A stretch of 64,000 nucleotides of DNA from Tupaia tana (GCA_026018925.1 JAKSZU010000018.1:33017807-33081806); one strand, 5' to 3'. Positions 11,393-22,910 are shown, counted from the stretch's first letter. Made by a program: numbers and translations. The notes: generated from the letters alone by a model not told the origin.

Positions 11393-12215
11393 AAGAAGGA
11401 GGCAACAGGGATTTGGGAATTAATTTGCAATCTTTCCCACTATGAGACTTCTAAATTTCATAAAATCATAAATAAATGATTTCAGTCAAAATAATCTCTT
11501 CAGAATAAGAAACTACCAAATGCTCCAAACAGAAGAGCCACTGAAATATACGGAATCGACAGTGGAGCCCCTGAACTACTCCCTGTAATCTCTCAAGTAC
11601 ACCTCAGTGACCAGAATCAGACAACTGAATATTCTCATGTTCTTTCTCCCTGAAGACTGAATGTCCTATTCCTCTGACTCCCACGGACCTAGAGGGACTC
11701 TCCTCTGGATCATGTCAACTGTCCAAGTTCCTCAGCCCTTGCAGCCCAATCACCTCCCATCATTAAGAGAGGCCTTTCACATTCAAGGGGCAAATCTAAC
11801 ATAAATGACATTTGGCTGATGCCCAAAGGTGACAGGGATGAGAGCAGGATAAAGAAAGAATAATGTAGATGCCAGTTGGGGCAGCCTTTCATTATAGCCC
11901 TTTCAAGAGCTATTAATCTTGGTCATAGTCAGTCGGCTAAAAATAATTACATCTTCTAACACATGTTGTACACATAACTAGCAATAGTAACAGGTCAGCC
12001 CTTTTACCAGAGCAATACCTCGATCTTGCCTATGGCCAGCCATCTGAAATGCTGTTGCACAGCTGTTCTTGCACGAGCTCCCCTTCAGTCCTGTGTCATT
12101 TTTTTCTCTAGCAATGATTTAAAAAGGAAGAATCACTATCAGCAACACTGTCATACTATCAGTAAGTTGTTAAAGTACCGTGAAGAATATTTAAAAACTA
12201 CCCAAAAATATATTT
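11393..12215. other. Unassigned non-coding sequence
   Basis: Single-copy-looking DNA with no gene recognised. Confidence 0.4.
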
Positions 12216-12371
12216 ATTTTTTTAAAGAGTTCATTTATTTAAATTTATTTATTTTAATCTTGACAGAGTGAGTGAGAGAGAGAGAGAAAGTGAGGAAGCA
12301 AGCTAGGACTTGAACCATGGTCAGCCATGTGGGAGTCCAGAGCCCCTACCCACCATGCCACCTGCCGGCCA
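12216..12371 (-). mobile_element. Short-form tRNA-SINE, antisense
   Basis: TTTATTTATTTTAATCTTGAC is the tail side; GCCACCTGCCGGCC is the reversed head. It lies only a few bases from the next antisense SINE. Confidence 0.88.
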
Positions 12372-12376
12372 CCAGA

Positions 12377-12640
12377 AATGTATTTTTTTAAAGATTCGTT
12401 ACTTCCTTTCATTGTAACGAGAGTAAATAAGAGACAGATTTGAAAGAGAGGGAAGTGAGAAATCACAATCAGGAGGAATGGCCATGTTGCAATCCCTTCT
12501 CCTTCACTCTCCTCTTGGGACTTTCGGGGATACGTGCACTCGAACTTGGCATGTTTTCCATGCAGCTGAGTCCTGAACTCAAATGGCATAATTGGCCACG
12601 TGGAATCCAGCCGCCTTAACCTCCACGCCATCTGCTGGTC
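12377..12640 (-). mobile_element. Long-form tRNA-SINE, antisense, divergent
   Basis: TCCCTTCTCCTTCACTCTCC and GCCATCTGCTGGTCC are the reversed body and head. The continuous open frame across 12254-12742 is produced by this SINE and the previous one and is not a gene. Confidence 0.85.
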
Positions 12641-13247
12641 CAACAGTGTAATTTTAAAGAAACACCAAACCCTCTGGGCCTCAGTTGGCCTCAGCTGTTC
12701 TATGTGGAGATCTGACCTCAAAAATACCATGTGGTACTTCATAGCTTTAACAGTAGAAATGGATAGGTTTATAATAAATCTTAAAATAATCCATCTAAAT
12801 TTACAAATTCAAAAATAGGGCCTGGCTGAAAGAGGGCTTAGGAAAAGATCCACACCTGAGTCCCTATAAATCATGGATACTGCCAAATCGAATTCTCTAA
12901 TGATACACGCGAGATATAAAAATAAAACAAAGACGTCAATCGCAAAATGCAAGGTGCCATGTAATGCAAATGGAGAAACTATAGCAGGGGCAGCCTCTGG
13001 CTGTGGGTCAGTAGGTAGCAAGCAGCAGGAACGTGAAGAAAGTAGAATATGTTTTAAATTAAAATGCAGCCCCCTGAGCAGCTAGATCTCCTGCCGTTGG
13101 AAAGAGGGCACAGAAATCCTAGCCTGATGTGAAAGGAAAACATTTCAGATGTAGTGGGGAAGGGAACTGCTTCTAACGCCACACCTCCCAACTGAGGAGA
13201 TGTGAGATATAGCCCAGGACAGTTTTAAATAGAGCTAGAGCTACCTA
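12641..13247. other. Unassigned non-coding sequence
   Basis: No gene or named repeat. Confidence 0.4.
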
Positions 13248-13440
13248 GGGCCAGGGAGTGGCTCAGTGGTAATTTAACTGGACCCACATAGGGAAAGCCC
13301 TGGGTTTGCAACATGGGATCTCCATGAGTGCCCTGATTCGGGCCACCTTAGACTGAGGGTAAGTCAATGTGAGGATCCTGTTGGGATGTCTCTTTTTCTG
13401 TGAATCTCCCTCTCATGGGAGAAATTTTTCAAAAACATTT
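13248..13440 (+). mobile_element. Type II SINE
   Basis: GGGCCAGGGAGTGGCTCAGTGG resembles a tRNA head, and CCTGGGTTTGCAACATGGG occupies the box B position. The body (CTTAGACTGAGGG, GGATCCTGTTGGGATG) and end (CTCTCATGGGAGAAAT) differ from the long and short forms. Relatives occur at 16282-16488, 35341-35480, 37582-37798, 40102-40318, 49187-49398 and 51367-51601. Confidence 0.75.
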
Positions 13441-14065
13441 AAAACAGAGATATCTAAGTTATAGTAGTAGTGGGTGCTGTGTTAAATACTGTGCCCTCTC
13501 AAAATGGCTGACGTACCAGGTGAATACAGCAGGAAGCTAGAGGATTTATATTAATTATGAGGTAAACCAAAGGTGGCACCAAATAATAAAAAGCAAAAGT
13601 TACAGCCAAAATATGGGTTCTTCTAAAATCAGGAAAAATATCAGCAACTATTTTTTAATACATAAAGTTAATGTTATAAAAGCAAGCAACATAAATGAAA
13701 AACTTAAAGGATTTTCAATTCTACCAACAACAAAAAAGTGCAAGTTCCCAGAGAAACAGCTGTAAATCTTATAATATGCTAATATGATGTTTATCTTTAT
13801 CAAGATGAGCCAATTAATGCTCACACAGAAAAATCTATTCCTGATTTTACAAAAAAAAAAAAAGAAGTCATATCTCAATATGTGAATTTTACTTGCACAC
13901 TTCTTATACCTTGTGGAGAATGGGTTTACTTTTATGATAACTATAAACTTAATTCATCATTTCATAGGAGACATTAAAACAATCATGGGAGTTACATTCT
14001 TGTTTTGCAGATACAAAGATACCAAGCAGCTGGGTCAGAAGATAATATTAAAATTACTGTGGAAT
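13441..14065. other. Unassigned AT-rich sequence
   Basis: No gene recognised. Confidence 0.4.
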
Positions 14066-14271
14066 TGGGAGTCAGCAAGTGACATAGCAGGTAAGGCGCT
14101 GGACTCCCACATGCTAGAACACAGTTTGAGCACCAGATTGGGTGGCTTGAAACTCACACCAGGTGTGTCTGCATGTGTACCCAAAATCGCAGGAGAAAAA
14201 TGGAGGAGAAGGGACTGCTGTGTGATCATCCCCCCTGGGGGGTTATTTCTCACTTTCCATCTCTCTGTGGA
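14066..14271 (+). mobile_element. Long-form tRNA-SINE, 3' truncated
   Basis: Head to CTTTCCATCTCTCTGTGG, then it breaks into unrelated sequence without the CCTATAGCAAAA end or a tail. Confidence 0.83.
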
Positions 14272-14479
14272 ACCACAAAATTGCTGTATCATTGGTGGAT
14301 GGAAGATGGAGGAGGAGGGATGAATCCTAAAACAGATGAGTTTATATAAATTGAAAAAGGGTATGGATGAATTGATGCCAGATTGTTTGCTAAGCTGTAC
14401 TCTAGAAATCGACTTTAAAAAATTTGAAGATGATATGTGAACATTAGCTACTTTATTGAATTAAGATTTCCTCAAACAA

Positions 14480-15260
14480 AACTGATTTGTATACAAATCC
14501 CCTTGAGCCAGACTTACATGAATGTATAGATATGCCATATTTTCTTTACCCACTCATCAGTGGCTGGATGTTTACATTATTTCCACTTTTTGCATATTAT
14601 GAATAATGTTGCCATGAAAGAAATATATTAAAAATAAATCTAGCCAGGGTTGGTAGCAAACTGGACTACAGGGCTGAAAGCCATGTGACTGACCATGGTT
14701 TGGATCCGCAGGCCTGAAAACCCACCCAGCACATCAGCACATGCCCAAGACCCTGACAAGAGAGCTGGGGACAGGGACTTACGGTGTGATAAGACTCTGT
14801 CAAAGTTGCTACTCTCTCTCCCTTTCTTTCTCTATGTCCCATGTGCACGTTCTATCATGAATGAATACAATAAACTTTTTTTAAAAAGAATCTAGCTGTA
14901 CAAAAGGCTGTGCCTTTCCTATTACTAGACCCAACCAAACTTTCCCTTCCAGAAACCCAACTACTGTTCAATCTTAAACGCATATTCTATCTATACAGAA
15001 GCACTCACTGTACACCAATAGTAATACAGTATTCTCTTTTAATTTAAACATCTTGCAAATGTTTACATTTGCTTACTTCACCTTTCTTAATTAATTTAAC
15101 GTGTTCCCTACTGAGAGATGTTTAGGTTGTTTATTATGTTTCATCACTACAAATAATGCCCCAATGCATATTCTTATACACAGGTCTTTGTGTACATGTG
15201 CCAGTATGTAAAATGGAATAAATTCATGTAAGTAGAAAGATTCCAGAGGGATTTGACTAG
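14480..15260 (-). mobile_element. Old LINE-1 relic, antisense, interrupted by a SINE
   Basis: CACTCATCAGTGGCTGGATG, CACTTTTTGCATATTATGAATAATG and a second ATCACTACAAATAATGCC phrase near 15145 match the antisense of L1 ORF2 3' sequence. Degraded; the SINE at 14644-14887 splits it. Confidence 0.6.
14644..14887 (+). mobile_element. Variant C tRNA-SINE
   Basis: Head near 14645, GGTTTGGATCC in the box B position, GCCCAAGACCCTGACAAGAG body, a CT tract and the end TCTATCATGAATGAATACAATAAAC. Confidence 0.78.
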
Positions 15261-15365
15261 AGATCAATTTTCTTTTTAGGTCTTAGTTCAAAAAGGTAAA
15301 ATATGAGAGATTCAAATCCTGGCAATTGCTTCAATAAGAGAGTATATAATTAGCATCACTAGAAA

Positions 15366-15905
15366 GTGACAATCCACTGCAAAACTTTAATATCTTTGAG
15401 ATATAATTCACATAACATAAAATTCACTTATTTAAAGTCTAGAGTACAATGGCATATTCAGAGCAACCACCACCATACTCTTAAGTTCATGACTTTGTTA
15501 TCACCCGAGAAAGAAACTCCTGCACCCATCAACACCCACTTCTCATTTCCATCCCTCCCCTCCCTCGTTGGAGCCCTAGCCCCAGGGTATCACTCACTGC
15601 TTTCTGTCTTCAGAGATTTATCCATTATAAATATTTTAGATGAATGGAATCACGCAATATGTCATCTTTTGTGTTTGACTTTCACAACATCCATCCAGGC
15701 TGTAGTAAGTATCAGTACTTCACTGCTTTTTATTACAGAATAATATTCCATTATATAGATGTACCACATTTGTTTATGCACTCATCAGTTGATGAACATT
15801 TTAGGTTACTTCTGATTTTTGACTATTATAAAAATGTAGCTATTAGCACTTTTGTACCATCTTTTGTATAGACAAACATTTACCCTTCTCATGGGTATAT
15901 AATCT
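15366..15905 (-). mobile_element. LINE-1 3' end, antisense
   Basis: In reverse this ends in GAATTTTATGTTATGTGAATTATATCTC, a well-known L1M 3' terminus. Further in, CTAAATGTGGTACATC...AATGGAATATTATTC corresponds to the end of ORF2. Open frames over it are incidental. Confidence 0.78.
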
Positions 15906-16082
15906 ATAAATGAGTGAAGAAACTTATGCAGTTACAAAAAAAAAGGCAAATGAGTGTTGCCAAAAAAAGAAAAAAAAGATGGATACCTGACATAAGAGGT
16001 CTTCAAAATTATGGAAAGCACATAAGAGATTATACATGGATTTCAAAATCTGGGAGGCAGACATAAGTACAATAATGTCACA

Positions 16083-16281
16083 ACATATTCTTTTTTATTA
16101 TTTTATTTATTATTTTATTATTTTATTTAACTTTATTTATTTATTATTTATTTTAATTTGACCAGAGAGGGAGAGAGCAAGAGCGAGAGAGAGAAAGAAA
16201 GTGAGAAAGCAAGGCTCCAGGTCCGGGACTCAAACCATGGTTGGCCAGCGCCTTTAACCACCGCACCACCTGCCGGCCCCA
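16083..16281 (-). mobile_element. Short-form tRNA-SINE, antisense
   Basis: TTTATTTTAATTTGACCAGAG then GGGACTCAAACCATGG and CACCACCTGCCGGCCCC. CAATAATG occurs on both sides (near 16070 and 16280), consistent with a short target duplication. Confidence 0.87.
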
Positions 16282-16488
16282 ATAATGAAACATTCTGTGG
16301 ACTGCCACCCAGGAATGACCCCAGGTTCATATTTAGAAATGCTGAACACACCAAATGCTCACATGCCCATGACCCAGGGTTGGTTGAAGTTGCAGGTAGA
16401 TTGCAGAGTGAAGGTCCTTATTGGGGTGCCTGTGAGTGTGTCCTCTCTTTCATTCTCAATAGTGGAAGAAAGAAGGAAACTTACAAAC
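16282..16488 (+). mobile_element. Type II SINE, divergent
   Basis: Contains CATGCCCATGACCCAGGGTTGG, a GTCCTTATTGGGGTGCCTGTG block and a CTCTCTTTCATTCTC end, matching the type II order. The 5' part is poorly conserved. Confidence 0.55.
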
Positions 16489-16559
16489 ATTTTTTTAAAA
16501 CAAAAAATTTTGCACCAAAATATTTCCTACTTTAATTTCATTTTTCCATGTAACTGTTT

Positions 16560-16823
16560 TTGTTTGTTTTTTAATTCAAGTTCATGATACAGAACACATG
16601 CGCACACATGCACACCATTAGACAGAGAAAGAGGGAATGAGGTAAGGAGGGAAGAAGGAGCATCCTTGATACAGTCTGGTCACACTACAATCTTCTTCCA
16701 ACCCTCAATCCCTTCTGAATCTTGGGCGAGCACCTGGCCTGTTTCCAATCAACCAGGTCAGAGATCTAAACCTGCTGTCAGCCACGTGGCTTCCAGTACC
16801 ACAGTCTAGTATGCTACAGATTT
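16560..16823 (-). mobile_element. Variant C tRNA-SINE, antisense
   Basis: TTCATGATACAGAACACATG is the reverse of the variant C end, followed by GGGAATGAGG and GATACAGTCTGGTCAC. The head lies near 16790-16823. Confidence 0.72.
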
Positions 16824-17109
16824 TATCATCTAGGCTGGGCCTTTTCATGAATGTTTTAAGGTCCCCTTATAAAGCAACAAAAACTCTAGCGATACTTTGA
16901 TGCCACAGTACAAGTTTACACCTTTAAAACCTCCCAAAATACAATATTTATTTGAAAGTGAATATAAAAATTAATGTCCATATTTATTAGGTTTAAATAT
17001 CCAGAACTGTCACTATACATGAGAACAGAAAGAGGAAAAGTTATAGTCCTTCAGATCTATGATCTGTGATTTCTTCTCATCCTCATCTTCTGAAATATTT
17101 TCTATATGT

Positions 17110-17270
17110 CTCATGTTCTAGGTGCAATTCGATTCAATAAGCTTGTTCTGAGCTTATACTATGTTGCTATGTACCATGGTAGATCAAAAGCTAAAGCTAC
17201 AGAGATTAATAAAATTCTTGAGTTCCTATTTCTCTAGGAACTCACATTTTGGTAAGTGTGACACTTTTTA
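17110..17270. mobile_element. LINE-2-like relic
   Basis: GCTTGTTCTGAGCTTATACTATG followed by AAGCTACAGAGATTAATAA and TTGAGTTCC...GGAACTCACATTT has the order of the L2 3' segment. Divergent. Confidence 0.5.
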
Positions 17271-17284
17271 ATAGTAGTTTGTGA

Positions 17285-17470
17285 AGACTTCAAGGATATA
17301 AACCCAGAGTCAGCATACTTTTCTGTAAAGGTCTTTTCAGTATGGATCTCGGACTTTGTGGCCCATGGCCCCTATTAAATACTTTTCTTCCTCTTCTGCT
17401 TTCTTTCCAATCCTTCTAAATGCGTAAAACCATCTAGGCTCACGAGCCAGATTCTGGTTTAAGCTATATG
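17285..17470. mobile_element. hAT-Charlie-like DNA transposon relic
   Basis: GTCAGCATACTTTTCTGTAAAGG, GGACTTTGTGGCCCATGG and GAGCCAGATTCTGG match the MER3/MER33-type nonautonomous hAT consensus as I remember it. A better copy lies at 31734-32238. Confidence 0.6.
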
Positions 17471-17513
17471 TGAAGAGAAAAATTACAGTTTCACAATCTT
17501 ACCAGTTAAACAT

Positions 17514-17678
17514 GCCAGCAGGTAGCATAGTAGTTAAGGTGATGGACACTCCAACATGGCCGACCACGGTTCAAGCCCCAGACCTGGTGGCTTGCTTCTC
17601 ATTTTCTCTCTCTCTCTCTTTCTGGTCAAGTTAAAATAAATGAATGAATAAATAAAATTAAATAATTGCTTCTTTTTT
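17514..17678 (+). mobile_element. Short-form tRNA-SINE
   Basis: GCCAGCAGGTAGCATAGTAG head, GACCACGGTTCAAGCCCC, a CT tract, TTTCTGGTCAAGTTAAAATAAA and an AATAAA tail. Confidence 0.88.
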
Positions 17679-18160
17679 TAAAAAAAATCATTAATATCAG
17701 TTATTACAACTGCCTCAACTCAACTGTCTCTTCTAATTAATGGTTTATTTCCACAACTCTCCCTTCGTATCATTATTTCTCCCACAGATTCCTTGGTATT
17801 GGTAAAAGAAACTGTCTGTGGTCCTAGAGTAAATCTACCCTTCAATTCTCAACTAAAACTACTTTCTACATGGAAAGAAAAAAAATTAAATAACCTCATC
17901 AGATACAGAAAAAGCAGTTGACAAAATTCTACATTCTTTCATGATAAAAACACAACAAATTAGGTTGGAAGAAATATACCTCAACATAAAAAAGGCCATT
18001 TTTAATAAGCTCATAGCTAATACTATACTCAACAGTGAAAATCTGAAACCTTTTCCTCTAAAATTCAAATATAAACAAAGATGCTCACTCTTACCACTTC
18101 TATTCAACATAGTATTTGAAGTCCTAGCCAGAGCAATCAGGTAAGAAAAATTTTAAAAGT

Positions 18161-18512
18161 CAGTATTCCTCCTTTATTGGCAGTTTCGCTTTCCAGTATC
18201 AGTTATCTCTGGTCAACCATGGTCTGAAAATAGTAAATGAAAAATTCCAGAAACAAATTAATTCATGTTTTAAATTACAAGCTGGTCTGAGTAGCATAAT
18301 GAAATCTCATGTCACCTCAATCCATTATACGTAGGACATGAATCATCCCTTTATCCAGGGTATCCATGCTGTATCTATTACCTACCTATTAGTATTTAGT
18401 AGCTGTCTTGGTTATCACAATGAAAAAAACACTGTAGACATAGGGTTTGGCATTATTCACAGTTTCAGTCATTCACTCGGAGTCTTGGAACATATCTTCC
18501 ATTGATAAGTTA
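18161..18512. mobile_element. Tigger/MER2-type DNA transposon inside the L1
   Basis: CAGTATTCCTCC at the start, then TTCAGTTATCTCTGGTCAACC, AAAATTCCAGAAACAAA and GAATCATCCCTTTATCC match the MER2/Tigger nonautonomous family from memory. L1 ORF2 sequence runs up to it and continues after it. No transposase. The 3' terminus is eroded. Confidence 0.75.
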
Positions 18513-18631
18513 TAAAAGGTATCTGTTTGCTGATGACATGATCATAAAACACTAAAAATTTCATGAGAATAACTGTTAGAACAAATAAATAAATACAGTA
18601 CAAATGCAGAATAAGAAATCGACACACAAAA

Positions 18632-18645
18632 AATCAGTAGCATTT
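18632..18645. repeat. First of three copies of a shared target-site sequence
   Basis: AATCAGTAGCATTT. The same 14-mer with one change (AATCAGTAACATTT) recurs at 18843-18856 and 22681-22694. The first two copies flank an antisense SINE; the last two flank the GLYR1 retrocopy. Confidence 0.88.
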
Positions 18646-18842
18646 CTTTCTTCTTTAAGAATTATTTATTTTAATTTTATTTATTTGTGCATTTATTTTA
18701 ATTTGACCAGAGAGAGACAGTGAGAGAGAGAAAGAGTGAGGGAAAATGAGAAAGCAAGCCACCAGGTCCAAGACTCAAACCATGGTCAGCTATGTGGGAG
18801 TGTCCGTTGCCTTAACCACCATGCCACCTGCTGGTCCCCATA
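18646..18842 (-). mobile_element. Short-form tRNA-SINE, antisense, next to the GLYR1 poly(T)
   Basis: TTTAAGAATTATTTATTTTAAT is the tail in reverse and GCCACCTGCTGGTCCCC the head. It is flanked by copies of AATCAGTA(G/A)CATTT, so it entered at the 3' boundary of the GLYR1 retrocopy. Confidence 0.9.
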
Positions 18843-18856
18843 AATCAGTAACATTT

Positions 18857-21800
18857 TTTTTTTAATCAGGAAATGTTTTCTTTTTCTTGCAGTAGCTTTG
18901 TTAATTGCACAAAATCATGTTTTGCTTTTGCCACTGAAATATTATCACACAGTCCTATTCTGAAAGACAAATGTTCAGTAAAAACAAGGCAAAAATAAAA
19001 ATTCACAACCTTAATTACCTAGATTTGTCATTTAAGGTTTAAAGGAATAAAATGGTGAGGTGCTTTCTTACAAGCTTTTCCACAAGTGTCACATTATCTC
19101 CTTAAAAGGGAAGGATTTCAAAACAAAGGTGAAATAACTTAAACAGAAATACTCATAAAAAGAAACAGTACAGAATTGTCAACAATATTAAGACAACATT
19201 GACTAACCAGTTTCGTTATAGTATCTTCCCCATGCCCACCCCCAGTGTCCTGGCAGGACTATCAGCTTTGTGTTCAGATAGAAAAGAGTTCAAAATCCCA
19301 ATAAAATAACTGTGCCAAAAATCTAACAGGCATCTCCCTGCCTTCCCCCAGCGTTTTCCCAGACCTTCTAACCTAGGTTCTAATCAGTGAAAAAGCAGGG
19401 AGGAGTTCCACACCATGTGGTTACACTATACACATACATATAGATAGATATAGATAGATATAGATACCTTAATTTATATATATACATATATGTGTGTATG
19501 TGTGTATGTGTGTATGTATGTATGTGTGTGTATGTATATGTGTGTGTGTGTGTATATATATACATATTACATACCTCATTATAAATGCTGACATTCTGCA
19601 AATTGTGACTTTGGAAACCCAACCCGTACAGAGGAAGAAGAAACTGACATCCTTTGTGTAACTTCTCCTTAATCTCGTAAAACCTTCCCAGCCCCTTCTC
19701 GTGCCCTGTCCAAGGAGAAATGCCATGGTCTCGAGGATGCCCAGGTCCACTTCTGAGGGTTGGTTAGTTCAGGTTAGGTCAGGCCCATTCTCTTCCCTCC
19801 TGACAGACCCCGAGCCTGGGAAGCACCAAAGACCATGATGCTGGCTCAAGGGAAGACATTCATTCCATATCAAGAGCTGAACCTAAGAAAGGCTCATCGT
19901 TGGTCAGGCTGGGTCTGGGGTAGAAAAAAGACAGACTGACAGACAGAAATACTGTCTTCATGGGAGGAACAGGGGCAGGAGGAGACAGGAAGAGGCAGGG
20001 CACGCGGGGGACCTGTGAAGGTGCAGATTGGTGTGAAGGGACCACGGTCAGAGTAGCTCTTCAGAATCGCTGAAGGGGCTGTGGCGTAACAGAAACAGAA
20101 ACGTGCCCATCTCCCCCTCACTCTTCACTCATCACTGGTGGTCCTTGGTACCCCCTTCCTGAGGGCTGGAATGAGAATCCAAATGTTACAACAGCTTGGT
20201 GATGAACAAGCTCCCACTGCAAGAAACAAGACCCTGGGATCCCACCCAGGACTCCACAGCAACAGTGGCGCCTAGGTGGGTTCTGAGGGACAGCAAAGGG
20301 AGCCCATCCTGTGCTCAACCACAGGCAGCTGCTCGCTGGTCTCCCTGAAAAGCCAAAGCCCATCTTGGCAGGGTTCGGCCAGTCTCCTGCAAGGTACAAA
20401 GGCGTTTATGGAGCACTGGTTGCATGCTGGTAGCTTAGAGATGAAGAACCTCCTCAATGAGTTACCTGAGGTTGGAGGGCCAGGGACTCCCATTCTGAAG
20501 TCTGCTGGGGGCTCAACCTGGCCCAGAGCCTCCCCCTACAGGGGATCTGGTAGGGATTGGGGACATGGATATGACGACAGCCTCTTCACTCTGGGGGAAG
20601 CTATAGGTAGGCTCCCAACTCTCACCCATTCTAGTTCCACGAATAGAAGAGATCTGAGATAAAACAAGCTTGGAAGAAAAAAAAGCCAGGCAGCAGTTTC
20701 TGGGCAGCTTCTATCCTGGGCGAGACCAGTACACGTGTATGTGCGAGTATGCATGAACACACAGCTGCAGAGCCTAAGGCCAGTGCTCAGCTCCAGAGCC
20801 TTCCCACAAGCCAATCATGCCGAGCCCCCTCCCCAGGGGCTCCAGGGCGGGGTGGTGCTGTGTGTTGTACTGATGGCAAGTCTCAGAGTCTGTATAAAAG
20901 GAGATGGAGAGAGATGGACTGGTACAGAGTTACGTCCTAGGACCCCAACCCCATGTGAGGAAGAGGGGGTCAGAGGGAATATCAGAGGGACAGGGCTGGT
21001 GTCAACAGCTTAGAGTATGTAGGCTCAGAACACAGCAGACTTGTCAGACTGGTCCAGCGCCTTGGCTCTTTTGTACATCTCATTGGCTATGGCTACCAAA
21101 GGAGTTGGATAGTTGACACCATTGCCCAGTGCAATAGCTAAGTGGAGATCCTTCTGAATGTATTTCAGGTAGAAATCAGGCTTAAAGTTTCCTTGCAGAA
21201 TATTTAGGCACTTCTGGTCCAGGAAGATGCTATCCAGCTGTCCCAGACTGAAGATATCCAAGAGTGCCTGCTGAGACTGGCCCACCACCTGGACCAGAGT
21301 CAGGCCCTTGGCGATGGTGGCCATGAAGCTCCCTTTGGACTATGTTTACAATCAGCATCATCTTGGCTGTGTTGCCAACTTCACCTAGAAAGAAGAAGGT
21401 CTTCCCCATGGCCTGGAAGCAGCTACTGCAGACCTTATATAAGCCCCCGTCTCCAGCTGCTAAGATCACCAATATCACATCATTAGATAGCTGCTGATTC
21501 CCTAAGACCAGGGCTTCCAGAAAGCGGCCCCCCCGGACACAATCAACTGGTCCAGCTTGGTGACTGTGTCAGCATCCACGGTCGATATGTCCACATAGCA
21601 TTTCTCGGGGCAGATCCCTTGCAGCATACTACTGGGGCCCAGCACCAGGTCCTTGGCTGCCTTTGGAGCCGACACACAGGCGAAAGTGATGTCACAGGTG
21701 GAAACAACTTCAGCAGCATTTCTTCCAAGACAGGCCTCCTCCTGGATGAATAAATGACATTTCTCTACAGTCCGGTTTCAGTCACCGTGTGACCCATCTT

Positions 21801-22680
21801 GAGCAAGTTGGAGACGATGCCATTTCCCATGAGGTCAAGGCCCCAAAATCCTATCTTTTTGTCTGTATGATGCTGCCATTCACGGCCATGCTATCTGCTG
21901 CCTGGATGGAAGTGGAACAAATCTCCCCTTCAAATATTTTCAATTTCTTTGTGAATGCCTGATAGTAGACCACTAGATTCTCTGTTTGGCTCAGCAGGAA
22001 GTGAATGGAAATGAGGCTCTGCATCTTTAACAGGCTCGCTCATGGTTGGCTGCCATTTAAGGCAGCCGTGGGTACAGCCATCATTCCCCTCATGGTACTA
22101 AACTCAGGCACAGTGAGATCCTTTTTATCCTTTGGGAGCCAACCCCACTTTCAGAGACTTTGCTCTTGGGCTCTTTTCAGAAGGGATTTGGAGCCTATCT
22201 CTGAAGAGCCTGAAGACACCCTCTTCTTTCCTTCTCCCATGTTCTTCTTTACCTTCCCTTCAGACAGGCTGTTTGAGCGTCTCATCACCTGAGTTTGGCC
22301 TACTTCTTTCCTCACTGGAATTACGCTCATTCTTGTCATCAGCGGAATTGTGAGATGATGTCTGGTCTTTCCCTTTGGCCCTCCTGAGGAACTTTTCAAT
22401 GACATCCACAGCTTGCTGGAATCGCTTACCCTTGTTAATCTTTGTCATTTCCTCTTTATGAGCATGATATGGCTTCAGCTGTTCCACCTTGATCCAGGCA
22501 TGTTCTTCTGTTCCAAAAAATTTCACAAAGAAGCATTTCTTTCCACGTGGTTTCTTCAGGTCCTTGGGTGGATAAACAATCTTTCTGGGCCAAGGAGGGT
22601 ACCCAGCTGAATTTTCCCCACACCAAGTGGCCAAGCTACAGACTCATAATTGCCATCTTACCACCCAACCATAGCTGACC
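18857..22680 (-). pseudogene. GLYR1: Processed pseudogene of GLYR1 (NPAC), near full length
   Basis: Intact GLYR1 is a nuclear, chromatin-associated protein with an N-terminal PWWP domain and a C-terminal beta-hydroxyacid-dehydrogenase-like domain; it is an H3K36me3 reader and LSD2 cofactor. Here the coding part runs from an ATG at 22656 down to a stop near 21010, about 1.65 kb, the expected length for a roughly 550-residue protein with no introns. PWWP residues ([31 protein letters not shown]) lie at 22630-22440. The acidic/Ser-rich linker ([16 protein letters not shown]) is in another frame near 22250. Dehydrogenase segments ([42 protein letters not shown]) are spread over three frames at 21730-21030. 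Frameshifts near 22285, 21540 and 21330 and several stops, including one near the C-terminus, make it dead. The 3' UTR copy is about 2.1 kb (18857-21009). A poly(T) run at 18857-18862 is the remnant tail. The 14-bp duplication AATCAGTAACATTT (18843-18856, 22681-22694) proves retroposition into the L1. Confidence 0.96.
19438..19566. repeat. (TAGA)n and (TGTA/GT)n microsatellite in the retrocopy 3' UTR
   Basis: TAGATAGATA repeats at about 19441-19466, then interrupted TATATA/TGTGTATG repeats to about 19566. It lies within the GLYR1-derived 3' UTR. Frames rich in Thr-His/Tyr across it come from the repeat. Confidence 0.85.
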
Positions 22681-22910
22681 AATCAGTAACATTTCTATAT
22701 ACTAATAATGAATTATCTGAAAAAGAAATTAAGAGGACAATCATATTTAGAATAGCTATGAAAAAAATTATAATGTAGGAATAAATTTAACCAAGGACGT
22801 TAAAGGCCTTTAGACTGAAAACTACAGAAATATTAATGAAACAAAATAAAGAGGACACAAATAAATGGAAAGATGGATTGAAAAATTAATGTGGTTAAAA
22901 TTGCCTATAC

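Larger units (their letters stand above)
15993..16562. mobile_element. Mariner-type miniature element split by two SINEs
   Basis: The left part, about 15993-16082 (GAGGTCTTCAAAATTATGG, TACATGGATTTCAAAATC), and the right part, about 16491-16562 (TTTTGCACCAAAATATTTCC, CATTTTTCCATG), are the two halves of the element seen whole at 8689-8822. The gap is filled by an antisense short SINE and a type II SINE. Confidence 0.7.

Noticed and set aside
12254-12742. The longest open reading frame in the window (162 codons, minus strand)
   Set aside because: It runs through two adjacent antisense tRNA-SINEs, and its residues are translations of SINE body and CT tract. No start context, homology or codon signal supports a gene.
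15366-15743. 125-codon frame on the plus strand
   Set aside because: It is the antisense of an L1 3' end; the DNA phrases are standard L1M 3' sequence.
19380-19750. Frames rich in Thr-His and Tyr-Ile on the minus strand
   Set aside because: Produced by the (GT)n/(TATG)n microsatellite inside the GLYR1 retrocopy 3' UTR.
21025-21324. Possible functional small dehydrogenase-like gene
   Set aside because: It is only the C-terminal quarter of the GLYR1 pseudogene; flanking frames are shifted and a target duplication surrounds the whole copy.
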